64,000 nucleotides of DNA from Druceiella hillmani (Eukaryota; Arthropoda; Insecta; Lepidoptera; Hepialidae): NCBI GenBank assembly GCA_039881145.1, contig JAYKKI010000088.1, forward strand, positions 5,684,001 to 5,748,000, in the 5' to 3' direction. Positions 1 through 11,720 of the stretch are shown here, piece by piece (the stretch's first letter is position 1; each line of letters starts with the position of its first letter). Both the position numbers and the translations under genes were made by a program. The notes beneath the pieces were generated by a model. The model searched no databases and was not told the origin of the DNA. It saw nothing but the letters and a program-made list of their open reading frames with translations.

Positions 1-1114
1 GCTATTTAAATATATGTAATTATATTTTTCCTAAATCAGTTGAAATCAATATATTCATTTTCAATGATAAAAAAACAATATTAATTTTTTTAAATGTCTC
101 CGCCGCACATAATCACGTGGAGACAAAGCGCAAATGAAATTCAAACGCTTTATTGAACAAAGTAACGTGAGTTCAAAGTAAAAAAGGCAGCCTGCCCCTG
201 TCATGCGTCCTGTAAGGGGGATCTCCGTCAATACTTCCGCCCAACTTTTAACCAGGCAGTAGGAAAGTAACTGCGCTGGCTTCATTTAATTGAGTAACGA
301 AAATCATGTGGGAACGGGTTTTCTTTCAAAGTTATGTGTTTTAGTGCTTCTTGTGTAATTATAATCACGATTTATTCCAACCAGTAATGTCAAAATTATA
401 TTGATTTTATAAATAACCTGTTATGTACAACTCGCGCTAACACCACGTACACACTATGGCATAATAATTTTATTCTTCCAATGCAAATATATTGCCTCGT
501 ATATCTTTCACAGGTGTAATATTCATAGCAATTGTTTTCGGGAAAATTTCCTTTAAACTGCCAGTAAGGCTGTTTTTCGTAATTTTGAATTTAGTAGTTT
601 TTTAGTTGGAGGAGGGGTGATTATTTTTTTGGACATTGTAAACAATATCTCTCACAACTTGCATTTTTAAACTATGGATATATAAATTTTCAATAGATAT
701 CTTTGCATGTAGGCTGTTGAGATATATGTGGGTTTATACACAACGCTAAATTTAAAGTTTCTACATACGATGTTTTTTGAGATAAACAGTTTTGACAACG
801 AGACGTACTCGTGCGTGATCTTAAGTGATTTCGTTTGTTTGTTATTGGGGTACGGAACTATGTGTAGGTCTATTGTTACCGTAAATACCTTATTACCACG
901 AAAAGAAAGAAGACATGTTGCAAATATTAATACATATTTAAATATACAATTAAAAATTGAGGAAAGTATGGTTGTGTTCCTCATAACTTACCATTTCATA
1001 TGATGCACCATACGTTTGAATGGTTAGTAATTACAATTGAGTGATTTATTTACCTCACTCTTTGATTCTTATAAAATTAAAAAAAAATTAAAGTTTATAC
1101 GTCACATTATCTGA

Positions 1115-1205
1115 GAAAATCGACCGTGACAGACAGACTGATAGGCACATGAGTAATATTATAAGGGTTTCGTTTTTACTTTTAAAATATGGAATCTTAG
1201 AAATT
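1115..1205 (+). repeat. Dispersed GACAGACAGAC...GTTTCGTTTTTAC motif
   Basis: A GACAGACAGACTGATAG run is followed about 30 bp later by GGGTTTCGTTTTTACTTTTA and then ATGGAATCTTAGAAAT. Diverged copies of the same two-part motif occur at 4135-4225, 9945-10010, 19255-19335 and 50120-50215, and reversed at 28610-28690 and 52585-52680. From memory, very similar words are scattered through lepidopteran and other arthropod genomes as non-coding repeats. I infer no function. Confidence 0.5.
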
Positions 1206-1812
1206 AAGAAAATCATTTTACAGGTGTTCGAGAAAATTGAATTTCTAATTTCCTTTTCTATGGAAAATGGTCTAAAGAAATATAAATACTTTAAAAATAA
1301 AAAGCTCGGGTTAATTAAGTTTAAGAAACAAATACCATTTTTATTAAACTAAATTTTTAATTCAGGGGCTAAATCGTTTTTCTGACTGAGACACTCGTAC
1401 ACGCATGTTTTTCATGTCAAAATTGATATATTCTGTTCATGATTTGCAGAAGGTTGCATTCAAAAATGATTAATGTTTTAACGGAATCGATTTAGTAAGG
1501 ATAAGATGAAAAAAAAACTTTCTGAAATGCGTATTCAAACTTTTTTCTTCGCGTGAAACGTGTTTTAAACAAAATTCTCAAGTCACTGAAAAATTGTTCC
1601 CTCCGTTCACGATTTCCAAAGCTATCTGTCATAGAACTACAAATAAATCTAGTTTAATGAATAATAGTTTCAAAATCATGAGTTTCGTATTATCTGAGAT
1701 ATTTTTGTCGTACGTAATTTATTTTTTAAATTGGAATTATTCCAAAGCATTGGTGATAATAAAAATCTAATGATTTTTAAAAACTCCTTATATTTAAAAT
1801 CCATCTTCATGA

Positions 1813-2037
1813 TTATCTTCTCCTTATTATCAAGAGTCGTGTCCACTTGGAATTCACTCTCAGGATTTTAATCGATTTCCACTCCTGATCTTGGGCATCG
1901 ATGAAAGGTTTACCGAATAGCTTCACGGTCTGAACGGAAAACCACTTCTTGGTCTTCTTTCCGCTATTTTGCCCATTTTGGTTAGCTTTTATAGGATATC
2001 TGCTTAGCGTTGAATCATTTGCCCATAACAACAACAA
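1813..2037 (-). mobile_element. Possible LINE ORF2 C-terminal fragment (relic)
   Basis: The minus strand is open for 74 codons. It reads a lysine-rich stretch (GKKTKKWFSVQTVKLFGK) followed by AQDQEWKSIK and, near the end, SKWTR. The order matches the usual end of a non-LTR reverse-transcriptase protein: a Gly/Arg-Pro-rich stretch, a Trp-Ser/Asp stretch, an AQDR-x-x-W motif, then a QQWT-like end. The sister copy at 15830-15960 keeps KWSNQVRKLFG but has stops. The fragment is short, so chance similarity is possible. It has no start context and is not an active gene. Confidence 0.35.
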
Positions 2038-2217
2038 CGAACAACTTTGTTTCCACTTTTAGCTCCTAGAGTATGGACACATAAATCCATTTAGGAGTCT
2101 AGGGTGTTCGAATGATTATGCAGTAGCAAAACATTTTAAATCTATGGAGTCCTCTATTTAAATTTTTTTAAAATTTTTTTTCCTCTTTCGACTTCGCGCA
2201 GAAGACATGCCAGGTTG

Positions 2218-2385
2218 TTTTTGAGCTCATTAACGTCAGTACCTACTTTCGTAGCGTTATTTTTGAGCTCATTAACGTCAGTACCTACTTTCGTAGCGTT
2301 ATTTTTGAGCTCATTAACGTCAGTACCTACTTTCGTAGCGTTATTTTTGAGCTCATTAACGTCAGTACCTACTTTCGTAGCGTTA
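2218..2385 (+). repeat. 42-bp minisatellite, four units
   Basis: Four essentially identical 42-bp units start at 2218, 2260, 2302 and 2344, each beginning TTTTTGAGCTCATTAACGTC. The unit is divisible by three, so it creates a repetitive open frame that is an artefact. The sister copy at 16210-16275 contains the sequence once, so the expansion is private to this copy and probably recent. There are no spacers, so it is not a CRISPR. Confidence 0.95.
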
Positions 2386-2954
2386 TTTACTTTCGTATTT
2401 CTGGAGATATTATACGTAAAATGTTTTTTTAGTATTTATTGAATCACTATCTGTTTGCAAGAACGCTGGAGCCCAAAGTCACGCTTATCGCATTTGATTG
2501 ATACAGATTTTATCTAACTATATTTTGATATATACGTACACGTACCTACAAAATATTACGCGACATTATTTGCGCTAAATCGACTTGCATTTGGTTCCTT
2601 ATTATTTGTGTTATATGAATTCATTATTTATTGACATTTTTAATGGATAATATCTCAACATTTTTAGTTATCTTAAACATTAATGAATTGAATTGTCATC
2701 AGTCGAAAAGAAAAATAGCTCAAGAAAAATTAATAACGTTGTGAAAATTAATTATATTATTAAAGTAACATACCATTAAAAATTACTTTCGTTGTACGTG
2801 TACTAAGGTAATTTAAGGGAATCCGAGCTAAATATGTATAATTAAAATATTTATGACTTTTACTTGTGATATTTTTTTTTCAAATTTAAAATTATGTTTA
2901 TTTATCTGTATATTTGCAGCACTTGCGCTTGTTGTAAGCAAAATATTATCGTTT

Positions 2955-3240
2955 AAGATTATTGTTTGCGAATAATGTTTATTTTTAAACTTTACACTGC
3001 AAAAGGGATTCTCATTCGAGACCTGCTGTCAACTGATATAACTCGACCCCGTATCGAGAACAACTTTCGATTCGACCAGATGACCGGACCTGTGAAGCTA
3101 AAAAAGTTCGCGACGAAATTAAGAATTAGTGACGAGTTGGAAAATTCGATGCGAAAATTAATAATGAAAGTTCTTACTCAGTGTTTGTTAACAAGTTTGT
3201 TATTGTGAAGTATTTTATTAAAATTCTTGTAAAATTAAGG
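2955..3240 (+). repeat. Module R, copy 1 (plus orientation)
   Basis: Contains ACTCGACCCCGTATCGAGAA and CTGTGAAGCTAAAAAAGTTC, diagnostic of module R. It is preceded by the conserved lead-in TTTAAGATTATTGTTTGCGA and ends with GAAGTATTTTATTAAAATTC. Compared with other copies it lacks part of the segment between the lead-in and CTCGACCCC. Short open frames in this copy are not conserved in other copies, so I do not call a gene. Confidence 0.8.
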
Positions 3241-3374
3241 AAAAATAATGAACGAAAGTTCATACATAATATATTTGTTCATTATTTTTTTGTTGTTTCA
3301 CAATACATTTGTTCATTATTTTTCCTTAATTTTACAAGAGTTTTAATAAAATACTTCACAATGACAAACTTGTT
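3190..3374. repeat. Near-perfect inverted repeat, 64-bp arms
   Basis: Arms 3190-3253 and 3311-3374 match in reverse complement at 62 of 64 positions, separated by 57 bp. The left arm is the normal 3' part of module R, also present at 17165-17235. The right arm is an extra inverted copy: in the sister copy the sequence runs on directly to the shared word AATGGTATTCAATT (3424 here, 17267 there). This is a private fold-back insertion. Confidence 0.92.
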
Positions 3375-3399
3375 ACCCTGTTAACAAAGTAACAAGTTT

Positions 3400-5360
3400 A
3401 TATAGGAAAGAATATGAAAGTAAATGGTATTCAATTATTATTTATAATTATACTCCCTTGAATATCCCGTGTTATTTTAATTTGTGTTTCTAACCGCCTT
3501 TTTATGCATATGAGTGCTGTAATTAGTATTTACGCCAAATTGGTCCGAATAGAAATTTTAAGGAATGTTTAAAAATTTAATCCAAAAACAGAATTGTCAG
3601 AATATTATATAAATAATACATGTCTTTTAATAATTTAATCTAGGTAATTAAATAATTCGAAGTATCAATAAGAAAAGACATGGATAATGAGCAGAACTTG
3701 CACTATGAGGTTTCCGTTCATATTTAGGTATATATAAAAATTATGGAATTTATAGTATTTCTGTCCAACTTTTTACCAATATTAATTATTCATAACGTAA
3801 TTATGTTGCTTCCCATATCTTTAACGTGCGTCAAAAGATTGTGCAATGCGTATATTTAAAATGATTATGACATAAAATTATCGCTTGAGATTTTCTTACA
3901 AACTTATTTTTTTGCATATTTTCCAGAACATTTTCAAAGACATATTACTTAAAGTTATTAAAAAAGTATTTGTTAAATTCGTATAACTAATGACTATTTC
4001 AATCAGTACATCACGCTCCAAATGGAATTAAAGGAGAGGTTTTGAGTTCTTAATTTGTTCTTTCCTTAAAATTTCCCTGTGAGCATTTTTGAGTTTTAGC
4101 TATATTTTATTACTAAGCCAATTTTAAGATCATTCGCTTGGCTATCTATCTGTTACTGTGATAGTCAGGCAGATATGTGAATGATGTGATAGGGCCTGGT
4201 TTTTCTTAGTTTTGAGGTATGTGACTTTAAAAATGTATTTATTAACGTATGCTAGTAAAGACAAAGTATCAAACATACTAGATCTGTTTTTGAATTTAAA
4301 TACAAAAATCAGAATTAGTAAACAATTTACTCGTTAAAAACTTTTGTTGACTAAGTTATTTAAGTCAATAAACTCAATCACCACTGCATGTGTATATTTC
4401 TGACAGATTACAACATAAATACATCAAGCAATCTTATTGCTATGCGGGTAATCTCTTCCTGTTAACCAAAATAAACTACATATTCAGAACGTTATCTTGT
4501 AGAAGAAAGCAGTATACTGTTAGTGAAATTCGAAATCTAAAAAGCGAATGTTAAGTATCAATAAATATTAGTGAAAATTAAGTATCAAAAATAAGTTAAG
4601 TATAAAAAATATGTAGGACGTAAAAATAGGGATTAGTGTTACAGAATCAAGAGAAGAAAAAGTTTTTTGTAATTTTCTTTTGCCGCAAAATTTTCTTTCA
4701 GTAATAATGTATTCAGTTTGAAATCCTCTCTTAAGAAGGATTAAAGTGTTTGATATGTCAGAATGAATATTAAGGCGAATCACTGTATAGTCTTAATCAT
4801 TTCTATTCATCAGATTTTAGCTCAATCTAAAAACTGATTGTCTTGGATTTATTTTGCTGAATGTTAAAAATTTAATTTCGCTTTACTTAAGTTGAATTTC
4901 CCGCGAGTGAAGCCATGGGGCATAGTTAATCGATAATATTTCGCTTTGCAATTTTTGAATCCGATTCTGCAAATTTCTTTTTGAACCCTTACACTTTAGT
5001 CGGTAGTGCCTACAATATTCATGTATTATCTTTATAACCATGTGAAGATCAATACAGATGTCTTATACGTTATATCATCGTAGTTTTTTTTATTATAAAG
5101 CCGTACCAAAATGAACGACATACCTCATAAATTGATGACATAAATTTAATCAAAAGATAATATTTAGTTCAAATGCACAACTCAGATACTACTCTTTGGG
5201 CTATTTTTAAGAAAACTTACTTAAGATTAAAGTTTATTAAAAAGTGAAAGTAAAATCAAGGAATATATTACTAATAAACACATAATTGTACCCTTAATAT
5301 TCTTAAAATATTTAATATATAATCATTTATAAAATTTCTATGTGACAAGCAAACAACTAA
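3400..5360. other. Repeat tail and unassigned AT-rich DNA
   Basis: Bases 3900-4480 align with 18990-19435 plus 20260-20410, part of the large repeat. A copy of the GACAG/GTTCCG-type motif is degenerate at 4135-4225. From 4500 to 5360 I see only AT-rich sequence with no convincing frame, RNA or repeat structure. Confidence 0.6.
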
Positions 5361-5368
5361 AGGACTCA

Positions 5369-5394
5369 ATTAGCGAAGCACCAGCTTCGCTAAT
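5369..5394. repeat. Short perfect hairpin, 11-bp stem
   Basis: ATTAGCGAAGC (5369-5379) and GCTTCGCTAAT (5384-5394) pair perfectly across a 4-nt loop. It sits in AT-rich sequence with no U-run or gene beside it, so it is not a bacterial-type terminator. Confidence 0.85.
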
Positions 5395-5649
5395 ATTTAT
5401 TTTAAAAATACAATGACGAGACGAAACTTCTGCCAATATCATAGATTGCTATGTAAAGACAGATTTACATCTTTATTTCACTATTAATATATTTTGATTT
5501 ACATAATGTTGGTTTACCATATCTTGAGTGTTAAATAAGTTGAATGAATGCATTATGCTGTTTATGTGAATGAATTATGCTGTTATGCATTTTAAAACAA
5601 AATTATATCCCTTTTACATATCATTTATATCTTCATAGGTTAAGCTTGA

Positions 5650-6020
5650 TTCAAATGTGATATCATCATTTAGGGTTATTGTTTGTAAATAATATCAATT
5701 CCCAAACTTTCCAATTAAAGGAGAAAGGGGAAAGCATTTCCCTTAAAAAGTTTGCAAAGAAATTTTCATTTGCGACCTAATTTATCGGTTGCGAAACTTT
5801 ACAACTCAACCCCGGGTTGAGAAACCGCCTTCTACTGAATTGAATACCTGTAAAGTTGAAAAGTTTGCGCTGAAATTGAGACTTGAAATGAATTCGTGTT
5901 AAGTTGAAAAATTGCATGTGAAATTTAATTATGAGAGTGATATGCAGTGTTTATTAAGGGCTGAGTGCACCAGCTCGATAATTTTTAAGTCCTTTATTAA
6001 AATTATTGTACAGTTAAAAA
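5650..6020 (+). repeat. Module R, copy 2 (plus orientation)
   Basis: Starts in TTAGGGTTATTGTTTGTAAA, continues through TTGCGACCTAATTTATCGGT and ACTCAACCCCGGGTTGAGAA, and ends near CAGTGTTTATTAAGG and CTTTATTAAAATTATTGTAC. It is an isolated module R without the rest of the large repeat around it. All three frames contain stops. Confidence 0.75.
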
Positions 6021-7110
6021 TTCATTAAATTTTAATTTCGCTTGCGGAAAATTCAGAATAAGGAAAAAATGTCTTGGTGGATTTTGCGTGATTAACTCAC
6101 AAAATAACATACAGGGAAATAAACATTCTAAAAAAATATTTTCCAGCTTATATTACCATTCGACGTGCCAAAGCAATCAGTCTTTTTAAAATATTATCCA
6201 TATATAAAATTCACTCTATTACAATTATAATACATATATAGAATATTTATTGCAATAAAATTTTGACTCGTCCATTAGGCCGTGTTTATATATCTGATTT
6301 TCATTGTTTATAATCTAAATAAGCCACATACTTGAGGTATTTTAGTAACGCTCAGACGCCAGTGTATGGAAATGGTACCTACTTAAAATTAAAACTATTC
6401 TCTTATCATGATGTCATTAGTGTCATTGTAAAGAATGCATGTATACTGTTATCAAACTGTCACAAATTTTTTTTTGGAAAAAATGGTGGAATGTGAATTG
6501 CATTTAGATATCTCTGAATCTAAAAGTATTTTTAGCATATTTTCTGCCTGCATTTTCACCTTATTTGTCAGAGAATCGTAAAAGAACTGCTAATAATATT
6601 TCAATGAAACTTTCACTAAAACAATTTTTGGGATTTGAGTTAAGATCTAGGTTACATGTTGTACTTCTGATATACTTTAAAGGGACGTTTTGCCGATCTA
6701 GCTACTTTCTCCTTACCTACATAATAATTTCTAAAATAAACCCGTGAAACTGCTAGAACCATTAGATTTAAAACATTTTTATGTATAGATTTAAACCTTA
6801 AGAAATATTGTTGTCAAATTCAACTTAATCAAATTATTAATATTGAGCAAATAAATTAAAGTGATTCGCCTTAATGTTCATCTGATATATTAAACACTTT
6901 AGTCCTGCTTTAGGGAGGATTTTAAGATGAATACATTATTACTAAAAATATTATGCTGCAAAAATTAAAAATAAAATATGAAAAACTTTTCTTTACCTTT
7001 ATTAAAAAAAAAACAAGCTGCGCTACAAATTTACTTATTTTGTATATGTTTCTGTACTAAACGTTTTTAAAACGTTGTGTAGTTTGATTGTAAGGAGCTC
7101 CCTTACTCGT
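6020..7110. other. No feature recognised
   Basis: AT-rich sequence. One 60-codon frame (6565-6747) has no recognisable similarity and is compatible with chance. Confidence 0.5.
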
Positions 7111-7117
7111 GAAATAG

Positions 7118-7222
7118 AGTCAGAAAATACACACACAAATACACGCAAACTCGTGCGCATACATACACACGCACACGCGCGCGCGCTCACTTATATCCGC
7201 GCACATACACACACACACAGGT
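7118..7222 (+). repeat. CA/CG-rich simple repeat
   Basis: An imperfect alternating purine-pyrimidine tract of CACA, CGCGCGCG and ATACACACAC blocks. It is the only sizeable CG-dinucleotide-rich tract in the first 10 kb and has Z-DNA-forming sequence character. Confidence 0.9.
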
Positions 7223-7229
7223 ACATATA

Positions 7230-7520
7230 TACATTCCTTCATGTTCTATTGTAAAAAATTCAATATAATTATATAAGGTCATAAAACCAACATGAATATT
7301 TCATATACTTCAATATCTTTCATATTAAAACACTGATATTAAGACGGAATAAGCTGAATACGAAAATGCTGTTCACGTAATCTCGCTCGGCTTGCTTGGT
7401 GAGTATGTGAATGTGCAACAAAACGAAAGCAATATCGTCTAGTATTTTTAAGAGGTCACCCCTCCAAATACTTTGTCATGCTTAATATTACTCAATCAAG
7501 GGTTTACCGTATTTTTTCTG
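7230..7520 (+). repeat. Two-copy dispersed repeat (partner at 28050-28350)
   Basis: Shares in order with 28050-28350 the words TATAAGGTCA/CATAAGGTCA, AATCTCGCTCGG/GATCTCGCTCGG, GTATGTGAATGTGC and TATTTTTAAGAGGTCAC. The two are diverged direct copies. No coding frame is shared. Confidence 0.8.
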
Positions 7521-7529
7521 TTCTTTATT

Positions 7530-8380
7530 TTTTAATGATCCATTACGCTAAGAATAAAAATGAATTTTTGTCAAACAAATTAAATTGCATTTTAATATAA
7601 ACAAGACGTAAACATCATTTGCAATTTTCATGTCATTGACCTTAGCAAAACGCAACGGCGCGCGTTTATTGTTTGTAGTAGTTCCCTTTGTCGGTACCGA
7701 CAGAGAAGCAGCGCGACGGTTTAAATTACGTATATCATATTTAAAGTGATAAACCATATAAGATTACTCTTGTGACCAAACTAATTAATTTTGTGAATTA
7801 ATTTTTGGTGTACGGTTGAGGAAAACCATATTGTATATAAGGATCCATTTAATGTCGGCGGAAAATTCCAAACTTTATACCAAATGAAACGGAAAATAAT
7901 CACAGCGAAGTACATGTTTATAAATAATAGTCGATCGACCGTCAGTAAAAATTGAATAGAAATTCTGTACAAATGATTTAAATGCAAAAATAATATTGTG
8001 TTTTAAAATGTAGGTTTTTTTTATTTATTAATTCGTTATTTTTTGAAGCCTTGGTGATGTGGATTAAAATCTTTCACCCGGGTGCTAGAAGTAATGCTAT
8101 TGTCCTTTTTTTGAACAAGCCAAAATGATTCAAATTATGGGTACATTTTAATGGCGCAATTAAGCTTAATATAATATTTTGTCTAGAATGTAATACATAA
8201 TTATAAATATTTTAGTTAAATCCACGTGAAATTATGAGCCCTTATATAATGCTTCCTATTCCTCCTAAACGAAATATTAACTTCGCTACTGAAGCGCATT
8301 GTGCCATTTGTCTAATTCTTCAATAACTAGATTAATAAAAAAATTAAGAGAACCTCAAAAACATTGGATTACAAATTTCG
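7530..8380. other. No feature recognised
   Basis: Two minus-strand frames of about 68 codons (7548-7757, 7781-7987) lack recognisable motifs. There is a somewhat more GC-rich spot near 7650-7720. I see nothing else. Confidence 0.5.
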
Positions 8381-10160
8381 AATGAAATTATTTCGGTTAA
8401 CTTGCATCACCATTTTTAATGTAATCTTGTTTTGAGCGCTACCCGACAGCATTTGGCTGGTTTATTTTGATTAAAATATTACCTGAAGATTTCACTCTTT
8501 TCCCGTCACAATAATAACAAATGAAGAAAAGCGTTTTATTTACAAGTTTAAGTATCTAATTTATTATAACGTCTGCCATGTCCAATAAAGCTAATTTGGT
8601 TAGCAGCAATACTGAAGCTGTTCATATGTTATTTATGCACATGGAATACTGGATGCCTTGATTAACTTGTAAATCATAATACATACTTGTCTGCTCTTAA
8701 ATATATGTCATAATTTTTTTCATAAATAACTTTCAGCTGTTTTATCCATTTCCTCTGATAAAAAAACAGTATGAAACCTTTTGGAATCTCTCCGTGACAT
8801 ATAATCACGTGGAGAAAAAGCACAAATGAAATTTAATAAGTTCTAAGCAAGAAAAATAGCGGCTACACTCTGTCCCTCTCACGTGTCCTATGAGGGTTAT
8901 CTCCTGCAATATCTTTTTACATCTGGTAGCCGGCCAATAGGGAAGTAACTACATACGCTTCGTTCAATTGAGTAACGAATATGTCATGGAAACAGGTTTT
9001 TTTGGAAAAAAATTATGTCGTTGTGATTCATGTAACATTATGATAAGGATTTTCAATTGGTAATGTAAAAATTACTCAGATTTAATAAAAGAACCTGTTA
9101 AAAACGGCTAGAGCTGGCACTACTTACGCATTACTGCATGTATATGTATTTAAAGCTTTTTAGCGTATCTAATAAACTATTTACCGATATTAATCTTATA
9201 CTTCACCATGGAAATATATAGCCTGCTATATTTTTCACAGTACATCTGTAGAAAATACACACATTTTGGAGAAAATTAAAGGAATCTTGTAGTGAGGCTC
9301 TTTTTCGTAATTTTGAATTAAATAATTTCATTGTTACAGAAGGATGGGTGACTCTATGAAGGATATCTCTTAGGAATATTTTACATTAAATTAGGAAACA
9401 TAAAGTTTGGCCATTTTTATAACTTGCATTTTAAACTGATATTTGTACACTTTAAAATTTAAGTTTGAATATTTTTGTGCGTTGGCTATTGTGATATATG
9501 TGACTTATTCATCGTGCTAAATTTTAAGCCTCTAGTAAAACGGTTTCTGAGAAAAATGGCTTTGACACAGAGATGGACTTTTGCGTGATCTTATATTAAT
9601 TTCGCTTGTGCTTTGGAACTCTAAAATGATATCTTACCACCTACCGCCCTTCTACTTCAAGAACTCTATTGCTAATTAGCAAATAAACCGAATAGTCATG
9701 TTGAATATATTAATATATTATTAAATACGCAATCTAAAATTGTGAAAAATATTGTTGTATTCCTCATAACAAACCCTTATTAGTCATGCTCCACATGTTG
9801 CAAGAAATGGGAGAAATTGAGCACTTCATTTACCCTTATTTTAATCATTGTAGGAATATATGAAAAAGTTGTCTTATGCAAAATATATAGATTAATAAGT
9901 ATAACTATGTCAAATTTTCTACGTCGCATAGTTTCAGGGAAAATCAGAGAGGCATGTAAATGATCTTATGTCTTCCGTTTTTACTTTTGAGGTAAGTAAT
10001 TCTAAAAATTACGAAAATCATTGGATAGAAAGAATTTTTTTGTTCTTTTTCTGTTCAAAATAACTCGAAGAAAGATAAAAAAACTGAATATGGCCGAAGA
10101 TTATTATAAGAAGTTGTAAAATACAAAAGTTTTTTAAATCACTTTTTTGGTTCAGATGTT
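8380..10160 (+). repeat. Large dispersed repeat, copy 2
   Basis: Aligns with the start of copy 3 (13860 onward) through TTTCGGTTAACTTGCATCA, ATTTGGCTGGTTTATTTT and TATAACGTCTGCCATGT. It aligns with copy 1 through the ATAATCACGTGGAGA, GTAACGAATATGTCATGGAA and CACCATGGAAATATATAG regions. It stops before the segment that carries the minisatellite word and module R in the other copies, so it is a partial copy. Confidence 0.75.
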
Positions 10161-10412
10161 AAGTGGTGGTTTTAGCATTCAACTTCACACACTTTTTTTA
10201 TTATGAGTTTTATACCTTGTATTGGAACTTTGATGTTGATTCCATTAACATTTCCATCGGATATTTTTATTGAAATTGATTGGTTAAAGAGAAAAGGAAA
10301 TTAAAAATTCATGACAGAAATATAAATACTTGACTTGAAAAATACTTGAACGATACTTGACAGAAGCGAAGCTTCTTACGCTTTTCTATATAAACGTTAA
10401 ATGGTATATTAT

Positions 10413-10596
10413 GTCTCCCTCTCTCCCTATCTATCCCCTCAATTTCCTCCCCCCTCTTTTACACCCTCCTCCCTACCCATCTCCCTCTCCATCCCTACTA
10501 ACACCTCATAGGCCCCCTCCCTTACCTCCGTCTCTCCTCTAAACTCCTCACCTTTACCCTCGTTACCCCGTCCCTCCGATCTTCCCCCCCTCACCC
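10413..10596 (+). repeat. 184-bp polypyrimidine (CCCTCC-rich) tract
   Basis: Almost every base on the plus strand is C or T, in blocks such as CTCCCTCTCTCCC, CCTCCCCCC and CCCCCCCTCACCC. The opposite strand is polypurine with at least four G-runs in its last 31 bases (10566-10596; loops of about 3, 9 and 2), which gives G-quadruplex and triplex potential. It contrasts sharply with the AT-rich surroundings. A proline/serine-rich frame across it is compositional. Confidence 0.9.
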
Positions 10597-10599
10597 AAA

Positions 10600-11720
10600 A
10601 TGTTCATTAGAACATTGCGGTCTTAGAAAAGACGTTTCGTCACACCGACCTTTAGATTATTTGGGTTTTAAGTACATCAAATTTTTGCACTATGCTAGAT
10701 TACATAATACAATAAATCAACTTGAAGTATCTTGTTTAAAATAAATACCAATAATTACAAAGAAAAGACAAGTTGTTTGTCTATGTGATAAAAGCAAGAA
10801 TGCGACACGGAAAAGTATATATACAAATGTATACAATTCCTCATAAAATTCGTTTGTTTCATGTCCCAGACCATATCTCACCTTCTCTTTTTCACTTATT
10901 GAAATCAGTACTGAATTTTGAAATGCAATTTAATTCATAGGGGTGCATCATCGTGCGCTCTCCATTCATTAAAAATTTACCACAAATACTACGAGTTGTT
11001 TCTAGTGAAATTTTAGTTAAAAAAAAGTTTAAAAAAAATCGATATTCCAGTTGCAATTTATTATTAATATATTTCAATACTACATCTTATTGATTAATAA
11101 ATAAGACTATTAATCATTTTGCATAGGAATTCAATGCACCAGCGCAGCGCTCCTTGGAACGGGCCGCTGGTATGCAGTCCTCGTAGTGTAAGAGTTGCTA
11201 ATACTTAATAAGTGTTTTTATTTTCTTTTTTTGAGATACCTAACTATTATAATTAACATAAATGGTGTATATTTATTTTTAAGCGTTAAGCAAGTTTTTG
11301 ATGAATATTTTTACTTAAGTACAACTGCTACAGTATTTAGCTCTGTTAATATCAGTTTGCTGAATCCTAGTTATCTCCCAGAAACTTGTTTACCTTTAAA
11401 TAATATTAGGAGACTTGAACCTTTTTGTAGGCCATATAGAAATCATAAACCAAATCTATTTTCAAAATGTATTTTTTATAATATCAAAGCAACTAATATT
11501 AAATTTATTGTATGTATGTGATTAATTTATACAGATATTGTTGACTTAAATATGTTTGTGTTCGTTCTTATTGAAAATTAAAATAATATAGTTTTTACCA
11601 TATATTTTTCAACAAGTTTCTTGATTTTTGTCCATATTTCTGAACGGTGCGATATCATAATATTTAAATAACCAATGGGAATATCAATGCTCAATGTAAG
11701 GAAATATAAAGAAACTATTA
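10600..11720. other. Unassigned AT-rich DNA with one 108-codon frame
   Basis: A plus-strand frame at 11195-11521 gives a 108-residue hydrophobic N-terminus followed by a segment containing LNNIRRLEPFCRPYRNHK. I do not recognise it; it could be a transposon scrap or chance. Just upstream (11130-11180) is a GC-richer patch containing CACCAGCGCAGCGCTC with no assignment. Confidence 0.3.

Larger units (their letters stand above)
1..4500 (+). repeat. Large dispersed repeat, copy 1 (left end outside window)
   Basis: This segment aligns by eye, in order, with 13860-20480. Shared landmarks are a module-A stretch (about 60-300, beside a CACGTGGAGA-like motif), the stretch around 1790-2160 (shared words TAAAATCCATCTTC and CTCCTAGAGTATGGACACAT), the GTACCTACTTTCGTAGCG word (2250), module R (2955-3240), and the 3900-4480 tail (TACTAAGCCAATTT word). 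A shorter copy is at 8380-10160. The copies are strongly diverged and share no open reading frame. The nature of the parent element is unknown; it may be a composite of older transposons. Confidence 0.75.

Noticed and set aside
2218..2385. CRISPR-like array
   Set aside because: Units are contiguous with no spacers, in a eukaryotic context.
2215..2442. Repetitive 75-residue protein
   Set aside because: Produced by a 42-bp tandem repeat whose length is divisible by three; the sister copy has no such frame.
5369..5394. Rho-independent terminator
   Set aside because: Hairpin without a following T-run or an upstream gene, in a eukaryotic window.
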